64,000 bases of DNA from Hymenopellis radicata (Eukaryota; Basidiomycota; Agaricomycetes; Agaricales; Physalacriaceae): assembly GCA_015501595.1 (NCBI GenBank), contig JADNRX010000098.1:62001-126000 (forward strand), written 5' to 3'. Position 1 is the first letter of the stretch; the number at the start of each line of letters is the position of its first letter. Below, one piece after another: positions 35,033-45,599 of the stretch. The notes under the pieces were generated by a model, which was not told the origin of the DNA, did no database searches, and saw only the letters and a list, made by a program, of their open reading frames with translations. A program made the translations under genes and the position numbers.

Positions 35033-37957
35033 TCATTGCCGGAAGGGGTTGCGGGATCCCCCAGTCTGATTCGGCTCCATCCAGTACGCACCGCGCGTCG
35101 GCGGAGAGACTGGGGAATCAGATCGGACTGCGTACGCATAGGCTTGCGCGTCCGTGCGCGGAGGCGGTGGCAGTAGCTCAGGCGATCCGCTGAACGAACC
35201 CGTGCTTGCCGAGAATCGCGACGTCAGGTCCTTCTTCAGCGGCTGGCGTACGTCTGGCGTCTGGCGCGGCTTCCCCGTGACCTGCGAGTAAATCGAGGGA
35301 CCGGACAGCACACTCGCGTTGTCAGGGATGGGCGCTAACAAGCCGTTCTGCGTATGCAGGTGATGGTGATGGTGGTGATGGCTGTGTTTGGAAGGAGCCC
35401 GTGACGCGTCGTCGCGCATGTAAGATCCAACAATCTTCTCGATGGTCTGACTGCTGCTGTACCGCGCTTCCTCCGCGTACTTCAGCTTCATGAGCTTCAT
35501 CTCCTCGCTTTCCATCTCCGGATACGCCCTTCGGCTTCGATTGTGCCCGAAAAGTTTCTCCCCGAATCGGACAAGTCTGTATCGCCAGGTGTCCTTGTGG
35601 GGCAAGTTCTTGGCAGACGCAAACATCGCTGTGCGCTTCGCACGTTGCTTACGAGCACGCCGGCGCCAAAGCATCAAAATCGCCAAGAATATGAACGCAC
35701 ACCCCAACGCCATCAACAAGATCTGCCACCATTCCAGTTTTATGCCCGCTGTTCGACGTGATCGTGGTAGGATCCGAGACTCCAGTGATGGACGGCAGGG
35801 GACTACTTGAACTCGTCCCAGATGCTTTCGGCACCTCCACAAGCTCCGATAAGCAGACACCGAGACCTGAAACTACACTCGTGCCATCCGCGCAGTTCGC
35901 AGCAACACATGATCCAGAACGAAGAACTTTGTCTGAACTGCACGATAAGCACTGGTTCGAACTGCTTCCATAACAGCTTGAACAGCTAGAGTCGCATGAT
36001 TTGCAGGACCCCGCTGTCGTATCAAAAAACTGCGACGAGCTGCATGTTGGCAGGCAGCGTCCGTTGTTGAGAACTGGGCGATCCGAAGGGCAGGTCGAGC
36101 ATTCGTTGAAAGAGCCACCAGAACACGTAGCGCAATCGGGATGGCACGTTAAACACGTCCCCGAGTCCTTCTTAAAAGTACCCGATGGACACGACGCAAC
36201 ACAAGTCCCATCCGAAGCGAGTTGACTGTTGGGACAAGTCAGACAAAACGAGGCCGAACCCGCGCAAGTGGAGCAGCTAGAGTCACAAGCTAAGTACAAC
36301 ATTGGTTCAGTTATCGCCGGAAGACGAAGAGATCCGACTTACCAGTGCACGTTGAATTATCGGAAGGGTTTACAAATGTTCCCGATGGGCAGCTGTCGAT
36401 ACACGCCCCGTTGGAGAGAAAAGAGCCTGGCAGGCACGCTGTACACTTCAACTGATCAACAGTCGAAGCAGTGGTAAAGGCGGCGATTTGACAAGATGTG
36501 CATTTCGCCCCGCAAGCTAAGAACAATATTAGAAACCAAGAATAACACAAACCAAAACGAACTCACTATCGCACGCGCCCTTGTTATTATCAGCAATCAA
36601 ACTCCCACCGTCACACACGCCAGTGGAGGATGCCGATACACAAGTACCGTTGAACACATACGTTCCAGACGCGCATGTCAAACAATTGTTGGACGTGGCG
36701 CCGTTGCAGGTCTTGCACGCAGGATCACACGACTTGCACTGCGCACTTCCATCACCGAAACTACCATCAGGACAAACAGCGCCCGAAGACGACTTGGTCG
36801 ACTCGGCCGTACACTTGGTCTTGTCGTTCGCGTTCTGTGTGAAGCCATCCGCGCAGGCGATGCAGACTCCGGTGCCGTCACTGCAAGAGGTGCAGCCAAG
36901 TTGACAAACTAGAAAAGAATTAGGAAAAAGTCAGCCAAAGACAAAAGGACACACTCTTGCAGTCCCCGGTCGAGGTCAAGAAGAACCCGTCTTGACACTT
37001 GGCGCAGGCTGTACCGTTCGAGGCCGCCGTCCATCCAGGATTGCACGTACAACTGCCAGACGATGAACACTCGCCGTTTAGGCAGTCGCAAGTCGACGGA
37101 TCATTCTTCACTTCCAACTTGAGACACCGACCACTACCCGTTATCCCGTCATCACAATCCGAGCACCCACTAGGGCATGCTTGACAATTAGGCCCAAAGA
37201 AACCGGACTTGCACGACTCGCAGGACGAGCCGGTAAAACCTGTTGCGCAGGTACATGTCCCAGATGCAGAGCATACACCATTCCCTGAACAACTGGGGGA
37301 ACATGCAGTGGATTGTAGGTCGAGGAGTGCCATGTCACCTGAAAGGATACCGAACTGGGACACGTCGGGTACGGACTCCCATATAATGACGCGATCGGTG
37401 TTGCCTACGCTGACGGCGGCCCAGACGTTGGAGGACAGTGCGAGGGAGGAGGCGGCGATGGGGGTGGAGGAATTAGAGACGGGTTGAGAGGGAAGGGTCG
37501 TGTAGGCGGTGGATCCGCCATAGAGTGAGTCGGCATAAATGATCATGCCAGTATCCACGGCGACGGTGAGGGGGAGATTGAGGTTGGTGGAATTGGTGAA
37601 GCCAACCCCGGATGAAAGAGATGCGGAGGAGGAAGTGAGCAGGTCATGTAACAGTTGTGGGCTCGTAGTATCGGAATATGATCCAGGGAGTAATCGTAGA
37701 CTCGTCGAGGAATCGTGAGACGTTAAAGTAACACCAACTGATGACCAGCATTAATAGCAGACGCGTCAAAGGTTGAGGGAACATACGGGTGATGTTGGAA
37801 AAGCCTTGCAGGCATTGTCCTGCAACGCAGACCACAGAGGATGTAGAATTGGCGGCTAGCGAAAAAGATAATGAGAGGCGCATAAGTTAGAAATGTAGAT
37901 AATCCACGTACCGGCTGGAGCGCCGAATAACAGAAATGAAAGGAATAAACCCAACAT
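35033..37957 (-). CDS. Cysteine-rich (furin/EGF-repeat) single-pass membrane protein
   Basis: Starts at an ATG at 37,957 encoding the signal peptide [15 protein letters not shown]. Introns of about 50 bp follow, for example 37,861-37,913 and one ending near 37,733. The ectodomain has a Ser/Thr-rich N-terminal region, an EGF-like block ([22 protein letters not shown]), then many furin-like repeats ([35 protein letters not shown]). One transmembrane helix, [18 protein letters not shown], is followed by an Arg/Lys stop-transfer and a long cytoplasmic tail with a His-rich run (residues [11 protein letters not shown]), proline-rich segments and the C-terminus NPFRQ. The layout suggests a surface receptor or sensor; the ligand is unknown. 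Such growth-factor-receptor-like proteins are widespread in Agaricomycetes. Exact exon ends within the repeats are approximate. Confidence 0.85.
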
Positions 37958-38723
37958 CGCGTCGGGATGATGGTGGGGAAGAGCAGGGAGTACAGCGACC
38001 AGTCACTGTCCAAATAGGTGCACCGCCAGGGGCCTTCGTCAGTACAAGACCATTGTTCCCTTTGCGGGAGTGAACAATAGCAACCGTGAGAACAATAGAC
38101 CTTGTCCTTTGTTTGGCCTCCATACCAAACATTACGTAATCCCAACTTCCATTACTTGCCCTTTTTGGATGGTCCTTCTCCTCCGTCGACCGTCGTTGCT
38201 AGCCGGCCCATGCGGTAGCTGCGAACAATAAACGACTTTCCTTCCCGGTATGAAGGGCACAGGTATGGAGGCCCAGGCTCGGGTCGTAAAACACTTGTTT
38301 TAAAGGGGATTCAGGAGATTACAATAGTGAAATGCTTCATGCGGACATGCAATGGAGACGGCTGCATATGATATCTTTATCGTATCGAGCGGGCCCACGG
38401 AGGATGACTCTACTTTCTTCCATCTTCAGTCGCGGAAGGAAATTTGACATATCGACATATCGCAGTAGGAATCTGTCGGTTCATCTGCTTATTCTAGGAG
38501 GAAGATTGCGCCCTTTCGACCACCAACAAGGCAACATCTCCGTTTTACCTCGCATCAAAATCTGCTTTCCGACAATAGTGGACGCACCTGTATGTACTCC
38601 ATTTTAGTGCAAGGTGAAGTTTGTTGACATTCCACAACAGGATTTACATACTTAGTACCATTTTACGGCGTTTCATCGTGCCCGTGCGATGTATATCGTA
38701 CAGTATTTATTCCTTCTAGTCTC
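37958..38723. other. Upstream regions, no gene
   Basis: Divergent intergenic space between the cysteine-rich gene (minus) and the F-box pseudogene (plus). The last 120 bp (about 38,606-38,723) are duplicated at 48,647-48,790, together with the following F-box sequence, and probably hold that family's promoter. Confidence 0.5.
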
Positions 38724-39180
38724 ATGGTATTGCAACGCCGCCTGCCATTCATGAATCCACAGACTTGCATCAACTGTGCAAATGGCATTGTCCTTGGCCG
38801 CGGAAAATTTTACCAACGCCAGTTTCACGACTCTTTTGAGCGCCTTCGCACAACCAACGAAGTACCCACGGACGCGGAGGGGAAAAACATTGCGTCCATC
38901 GTTGACAGTATCTCGGCCGAGATCTCTCTCGTCGATGCTGCACTCCGTCAGTTCCAAGAGGAGCGCAAAGTCCTACACGATGCAGCCCAGAGGTTCACCC
39001 AGCTGAAATCTTCCCGTCGCCGTCTCCCTCCAGAGGTCCTTTGCGAGATATTCCGGACGGCATGCCGTGATGTTTACGACCCGGACGATGAGGAATTTGA
39101 CAAGGACAACGACGAAGATGACACGCATGATGATGGTGATGATGAGGGAGACAAGAAAGCGGGGGCCATCCTGGATCCGA
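38606..39180 (+). repeat. Direct duplication shared with 48,647-49,200
   Basis: About 570 bp covering the upstream region and 5' third of the F-box gene recur in the same orientation at 48,647-49,200. The second copy has an insertion/frameshift near 48,930 and a small deletion near 49,034, and ends where the homeodomain-like gene's leader begins. Confidence 0.85.
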
Positions 39181-41236
39181 AAAGCCCATACTGGACTCTG
39201 ACCAGGGTCTGTCGGGTTTGGCGCGATGTTATGCTTTCCGACGCAAGCATCTGGGCCCAGCTGCATTTCCGCATTTATTGGTTGGACCAGGTATACATAC
39301 AGCGAGATTTTGAGACGCCAGTCCTCACAGCTCTCTCACGTGCCGGACAAAATCCCCTCGACATAAGCTTCGACATATCTGATATGATGATATCATCTTC
39401 CACCGCCGAAGTAATTGAACCTACGCCCGAGATGCGCGCATTGCGCGATAAACGGCAGAGGGCGGTGTTTGGACGTATCTGCGCCGCAGCGGAACAATGG
39501 ACTCGTGCATCTCTGACTTTGATTGTCTGGGGCCAGGAGAGAGTACCGTCTCTCCTGCAGCGTTACGGCGTACCATCCATGGTTCACAACCGACTCGTCC
39601 TGCTCGAACAGCTCACATTGTTCGCTGCGGGCCATCCCTGGTGTAGCTTCCCTTCTGACAGACTCGGCTTTGGGCTCTGTCCATCCCTCCGACGTGTTAC
39701 ATTAAAAAATGCATTTTGCGCCGACCTTCCCTGGCAGCAGATTACTCATCTGCATATTGAGACCTTTCGCGACAAAGACGACGGCCACGAACTCTCGTAC
39801 CTGGATGTCATCCGATCCTGTCGCGTTCTACGCGCCTTAAAGGTGCGAACGCGTTACTTCGATATATTCCGCGGCACCCCCGTCAACATCCCCACACTGC
39901 GATCGTTAGATACCAACTTCTGCGACATAGTTCATGCGCTCGTTGTGCCGAATCTCTTGGAACTCAGTGTTCCAAACTGTGAGTGGGAAGACGAGCTGAG
40001 GGTTGATTATGGATTGGTGGCTCTCATCGGGCGGTCAAAGTGCTCAGCCTCCCTTACTTGTCTACGCCTCATTGGTATCACCTTATCCAACGCGCTCGAC
40101 TCTACACTTACCCAAGCACTTACGAATTTGGAGCATTTCGCGACATCGGTGGATTTAGACATACCTGAAGAGGGTTCTGATGTACATCTTCGGAACACGG
40201 TCCTCCTCCTTCGCCGTCTTACTCCCCCAGATATCATTTGGCCCAGATTGCGGACCCTCAGTATCGATGTCTCTGGATATACGAATGAGAGCCCTTAGCT
40301 TGATGATGAGTTGAACAGGATGTTGAAATACAGGTCTGAGCGTCGTCCGAGTGGTGCTGTACGACTGGAGTCCTTCAGATTGAATGTCGAAGCGGATGAG
40401 TTGTACGACCTCGACGTGGTAGGCGATGATGGTGTATTTCGCATGAAGAGTGCAACTGTCACATCAGGGGAACCAAATTTCCCCGGCTGAGGAAATATCT
40501 GAGGAAATCGTTCGAGGAAATTCAATTTCCTCAGTATGTTCCCGGGCCGAGGAAATCAGATTACCTCGAATGGGGAAAGTTCTGAGGAAATCAAATTTCC
40601 TCGGCCGTTTCCTCAGCTGAGGTAAGCGGATTTCCTCAGTTGCTTTCGTCAGCGGCTTTCTCGGTGATTTCCTCAGCGGAGGAAGTTGGATTTCCTGAGC
40701 TGAGGAAATCACTGAGGAACTCAGATTTCCTCATTGATTTCCTCCTTATAGTTCCTCAGTATATAAGAGTTTAAATATCATATTTTATTGTGTAATTTAT
40801 TCTGTTCAAGGAATTGCTACAGAGGAAATTTGTGAGGAATTCAACGAGGAAATCTGAGTTCCTCAGTGATTTCCTCAGCTCAGGAAATCCAACTTCCTCC
40901 GCTGAGGAAATCACCGAGGAAGCCACTGACGAAAGTAACCGAGGAAATCCGCTTACCTCAGCTGAGGAAACGGCCGAGGAAATTTGATTTCCTCAGAACT
41001 TTCCTCATTCGAGGAAACCTGATTTCCTCGGCCCGGGAACATACTGAGGAAATTGAATTTCCTCAAACGATTTCCTCAGATATTTCCTCAGCTGGGGAAA
41101 TTTGATTCCCCTGATGTGTGTGAACCTGAAGGAACTGGAGAAGCTGCGAGATGGGGGAATGGACATACGCATATGCATTAAGACGCGTTGCGCAATGGAG
41201 GGTCAAAGTTATACCAGGCTTTCATTTGGGCAATAG
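38724..41236 (+). pseudogene. F-box gene disrupted by nonsense codon and transposon
   Basis: Close paralog of the intact gene at 21,506-23,275, but with the CINC motif (residues 15-18) at its N-terminus. Coiled coil, the F-box RRLPPEVLCEIFRTACRD, acidic insert and leucine-rich region are all readable for 524 codons to a TAG at 40,296-40,298. There a short indel region (SGYTNESP) replaces the paralog's sequence. Coding sense resumes in the same frame after the TAG and is then cut by a 659-bp foldback element at 40,460-41,118. The C-terminus (KELEKLRDGGMDIRICIKTR, ending at 41,236) follows the insertion. A truncated 524-residue product is still possible. Confidence 0.9.
40460..41118 (+). mobile_element. 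Foldback/MITE element, 659 bp, 3-bp target duplication
   Basis: Two arms of about 300 bp are near-perfect inverted repeats around an AT-rich core (about 40,755-40,815, TATATAAGAGTTTAAATA). The ends are CACATCAGGGGA and TCCCCTGATGTG. The target reads TGT on both sides (40,457-40,459 and 41,119-41,121), and the empty site exists in the paralog near 21,620, where AACTGTGAACC is uninterrupted. The arms are built of repeated GAGGAAATnnnATTTCCTC-type blocks. The CACA start and 3-bp duplication are compatible with a CACTA-like non-autonomous element, but the superfamily is uncertain. It has no coding capacity. Confidence 0.95.
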
Positions 41237-41547
41237 ATACATGTCGTAACTGAATTGTGGTTGACTTTGTACAGACTAGCATACTCGATGAGGCATCGAT
41301 AAGAATACCAGCGCGGATAATGTGAAGGCGGAATAAATTATGGCCAGCACGCCCAGAATCAGAGGCATGGGAATGTTGCTCATCTCGAGTCGTTGGACCA
41401 AGTCAGCATTCCCGAGTACTCAGGGATGTGGCGCAAGTTTTGCCTGCATGAGGCACTGGGGTGAGTTCTCGCTAAAACGTTATGCGGGCTTCAATTTATC
41501 ATTTAAGTGAGGAAATTCGAGTGTGGCGCACCCCTCCTTGTCTCATC

Positions 41548-41633
41548 GGCCGACTAGCTCAGCTGGTTAGAGCGTCGTGCTAATACAGAAGGTGTTAACG
41601 CGAAGGTCTTGGGTTCGATCCCCACGTTGGCCA
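41548..41633 (+). tRNA. tRNA-Ile(AAU) with 12-nt intron
   Basis: Same mature sequence as the tRNA at 31,008-31,095 (opposite strand) but with a 12-nt intron of different sequence after the base following the anticodon. Mature length is 74 nt including the discriminator A. TTTT lies about 20 bp downstream. TGTGGCGCA lies 17 nt upstream (41,522-41,530), the same distance as in the other copy. It lies just outside the inner edge of the right inverted-repeat arm. Confidence 0.95.
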
Positions 41634-41839
41634 GTATCCGAGTGTATGATGATACTTTTGCTTTGACAATTTTGTCAAGCTCTCTGAAGAATTACGCCAG
41701 TGACTGCAGCTGCCGCAGTCATGAATTGCAATATTGTTGTAACTTGTAAGCTTAACCATACATGTTGCCGAAATCTACTCTTGATATTCTCTGCATCATA
41801 CCTGGCGAATTTACTGTAGTACACATGAATCGAAATCTT

Positions 41840-43148
41840 CATTCCATCATTCATCAAAACCTGCAGCGCCTCTTCCGTATCCGAGAATCACTTAGGTGAT
41901 GAATCCTAGGCCTTATCATCCGAGCACTGCGCAAAGATCCCAAACCTAAACATTCTCAGCTTTTCCACACCCGAACCGCTTCCGACATTCCAACGTGACT
42001 GGAGAACTTTGACAAGCTCATCCTGCTATTCAAGATACAGAAAAATACAACCTCTCCAAATGCCTGGAGAGGTTGACGGAAAGATGATGAAGGAAGGGCG
42101 GCTAAAGCATGGAGAGAAGGGCCATGATGCCCATGGCATCTGGGGTAGCATCAAAATGGGACATTTTTGCCCGGATTTCGAGCTTCGCAAGATTCTTGGT
42201 GAGTGAGAGAAGAGCGGACAGGTTGATCGTAGTACCAGTTTAAAAAATGGAGAAATGGTTCCCCACGTCGTAGTCTCCGGAATAGTCGACCCCAAGGCGC
42301 GGTTTTGAGGGCACAAAGCGGTACCACTGACGACGCGTCCTCGAGGGGACGTCGGGCGGCAAAATCAACCTGGAGCGTGGGTTGCGCTTATGGGAGATTC
42401 GTCTCGGTGATTAATGGGTCATGGAGGACGACAGTTCGCAAACTCAGATACTGAGTGAATTCAGTCGAGAAACGAGGAGGAAAAGTGTTTTCCCACACTG
42501 ATGTCTAGTCGAGGATAGCTGTCACACAAGATGTCGAGAGTGAATTCGGCGGTGTTGTAGTAAAGGGTCGTTTTCGTAAGTTGCACCAGCGAGATGAATG
42601 CGCACGGATGCGCGCCATCAAATGTCGAACATGAGGATCATCGCCGTATGTGACGGCGACTCTAACCCTTAGAGGATGCGCGTCTAAACGATGAAGGATT
42701 GTATCGAGGGCAGAAGTGGGAGGAAAAGTTGGTCGGAGAGCTACATCGATGGATGACCAGAGGGGCGAGCAGGATGGTGCGCCATTTACCTGAGGCATAA
42801 TCCAATGGATATGAGTGCTATAAAAGGTGTGGAGCCATCCATGGAGGGCGCACGCGTGCTGGAATATTTCCATCAGCAGCTCAGGTGGAAAATGGCGGAT
42901 TGGGGACAGGAGCGACTTGAAGTCGTGTGTTTATTCCTTTCCTCTGTAGCTCTACACGTCGCGTCCACAATATCCGTATCGTCTTGGATTGCTCGAAGCA
43001 CGGTATTATTAACGTAGTCAGCCTCATCCTCTGACGGTGGCTCATGTGTCGTCCGAAGTCTATGCAGATGATGGGGATGGAAATAAAGGGAGTGGTATTC
43101 GACAAGACGAGACTGGTAGGTAGCTGTGCGGCAATTTAGACATTCCAT
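41840..43148 (-). pseudogene. F-box gene remnant (right arm)
   Basis: Inverted counterpart of the pseudogene at 27,891-29,200. It starts at an ATG at 43,148 with CLNC at residues 3-6 and retains HHLHRLRTT and fragments of the F-box (MEIFQHACALHG near 42,873). Frames are broken and the sequence between about 42,880 and 43,030 is shortened as in the left copy. It has a few bases that the left copy lacks near 42,780-42,830, so it is slightly less eroded. Confidence 0.85.
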
Positions 43149-43478
43149 AGGGCCAACCTCAGAACTGTATCGCTTGTTCGGCTGTTCAGCTTCGGGACAG
43201 GGTGCGCGATACGCGACTCACCGTAACGTCGTGGTGGGAAGAACGCAGTCAAGTCCACGTGACGTCACGGTCACTCACCTTTTGGAAACAGTCATGGCCT
43301 TGAATACCTCGCCGTTGCGCCGTTTCCGACCAAGAATCACTCGCCAGACGTTGGTGTCAGAGCACCCGCCCTGCTTTGGCGTGTATACAAATATGGGCGT
43401 GCGACGCGTCTGGTATGCGCTGTGAGACGGTGCTTTGTATCGAATCTGGGCCTGTTTTCTTTCTTTCCTCCAACCATC

Positions 43479-45265
43479 ATGGCCATCGACCAGACGCCTC
43501 CCGACATTGTCCAGCCCACATCCTCCGCTGACCGTGAGAAGACATCCGACGTAGGAGAAAGTGCGCCTGATTGGGCTCAGGTCAGCGACAGGCCAAAGTA
43601 TGATGGTCATCAACGAGGACGCGGACGTGGCCGTGGTGGAATGAACAACGCGTCGCGTAATTGAGAGTCCAGTGGACCGCGCAAGGAGTGGCACGAGGAA
43701 TGGAAGGATCTCGAGGACTACATTCATCCAGGAGGCTATAATCCGTATGATTTGTCCCTAGTATTCTCTGAGAGAAATGGCTGATGTTTCCGTTAGGAAC
43801 ACACCTGTAACGGATCGGGTCCGCTCTGCAGCTATGGGCTTTGCGAGGAACCGTATGTGACCGCGCGAATTTGATTCGAATGCCTCTATGACTGTTCGTG
43901 ATCAGTGGGACCAAGTACGCTTCTGTATACATTTCTCCGTTCCATTCTTATTCAAGATTAGTTCCAAATCTTCATCATTATCATGAATATGCCCATCTGG
44001 AACAAAGTGGTTGAAGGCGCGCCCGAAGATCAAGACGATGGCGCAGACTTTGGAGATGAACGTTATCAGGCGCGATGACTTTCGCGGCCAGAATATCAAG
44101 AAACCGCTCAAACCTCGCCCTCCTTACGCGAACTATGCCAAAGCCCCCACCGTCGTCCATTCCGACGAGGAAATTCAGGATCTGTTGCAAAGTGCCGATG
44201 CTGAAAAGAATGAGAAGCTCTTTGATTTTTGCGACAATCCCGAGAAGATGGTCCCCATCTTTCTTTCCTCCTACATGATTGACCAAGGCATCTACTATGT
44301 ATCTTTCTGTTTCTCGCCTTTCCTTCCCCTCAACGATTTCTGTCAGTTCCGATCGCTTCTTGTTTACGATTTCTCGACTGGTCCGCTTCTTCCTAAACTA
44401 CTTGCTCAAAAACGACGTATTGGACGGTAGAGCGGACGAATTGAAAAATTCGCTCAAAGTCGCGGACCTTGCCATTGTTCAGACTTCCAAGATTGCAAAG
44501 GCCCTCCCTGACGCTCTCCATAACGCACTCTCGCCTTCGTTCTCGTCCAAAGTCACTCCGGAAGAGGACGCGTTTACGAGATCCCTCCAGGAGCAAGGTG
44601 TCGAATTTGTTAGCATCGACGTAGAGATTGCTGCTGTGAAGGATGTAATGGAGGATAATGTCGATGCAGAGGACGGTGGATGGGCATTCCAACGACGGAT
44701 TGGAAACTTCCCGCGAGAAGACCCTTTCTACGTTGCTGGAGTGACAGCTCCCATTCTCAGCGTCACTCATACTACTGGCGTCGTCGAAAGCTCTACCCGG
44801 CGCGTCACGGCTATTGTTCATCCCGCTGATGCGGCGTCGTCAGAGCTTTCGAGCAAGTTTTCTAAGATTGTCCTCAGTCCGTGGCCCGACGCCCGGGTGA
44901 ATCACCCCATCATTGAGGAGACTTCCAAAGGACACGGTCTGGCAGAAGACGAGGGCTCGGCTCCGGGTGCACATAACCCGTGGAAAGATGATATCGCGAT
45001 CCTAGTGGAGGATGAGACTGCAGCGGTATTAAAGGTGGGCATGGGACTGGAGGGTATGTTTGTCCAGATGGTCCGCCGCGATGGTGTTGACGGGGAGGCG
45101 GGGATGTGGTGTCTGCGCAAGCTTGTGGCGACCTTGCCGAGCTATTATATATTGTCTGATGAGGTTTGGATGAGGTGGTTGAGTTGCACCCCGATTTTTG
45201 AGTTGATCTATACTGTAGTAATCTGTTGTTTTGATCTTGTTGTCGAAATCATTCTGTATCTGTAG
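43479..45265 (+). pseudogene. Arb1-like gene (Argonaute chaperone subunit), broken, right arm
   Basis: ATG at 43,479. Exon 1 reads to the Arg/Gly-rich tract, where a Trp codon of the left copy is TGA here (about 43,663). Later exons encode MPIWNKVVEGAPEDQDDGAD, PRPPYANYAKAPTVVHSDEE, and DNPEKMVPIFLSSYMIDQG. After a splice-like GTATCT...GTCAG come RLVRFFLNYLLKNDVL and LAIVQTSKIAKALPDALHNA. That succession resembles Arb1 of the ARC complex, which holds guide-loaded Argonaute in RNAi-directed heterochromatin formation. The match is from memory of the family's pattern, not a search. A small duplication near 45,163-45,180 shifts the frame before the stop used in the left copy. Confidence 0.45.
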
Positions 45266-45599
45266 AACACTTCTCATGGAGAGCAAGGGTAAACTCGAGC
45301 CAAGTCTCAATGTGTAAAGTTTCATTGCATGTGAGTAAATAGCAACGGACCAAGTTACGTACTAGTGGTCGATCACCAAAGTGTTTCTTTCCAAACCACC
45401 ATCTTCAGCCGCGTCATTGGGCTCTCCAACGTGCCCACCAAAGTCGTTTATCACTGCGAGAAGTCTTGATATCTTATAGGGCATCCAGGTGCGTATTGAC
45501 GCCTTCTCAAAAACGCGTTCTTACCTTTTCTTTTAGTGGGCAGTGGACACCTGGTGGACACTTCAAATTTCCTGTTGTTCGAGTCAGTCGGCGTCCAGG

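Noticed and set aside
40464..41105. Two 79-82 codon frames with near-identical translation on opposite strands
   Set aside because: They are the two arms of the foldback element read outward; symmetry explains them, not coding.
40460..41118. Repeated GAGGAAAT blocks considered as a CRISPR-like array
   Set aside because: Spacing is irregular, blocks are inverted as well as direct, and the whole is a transposon with a target duplication.
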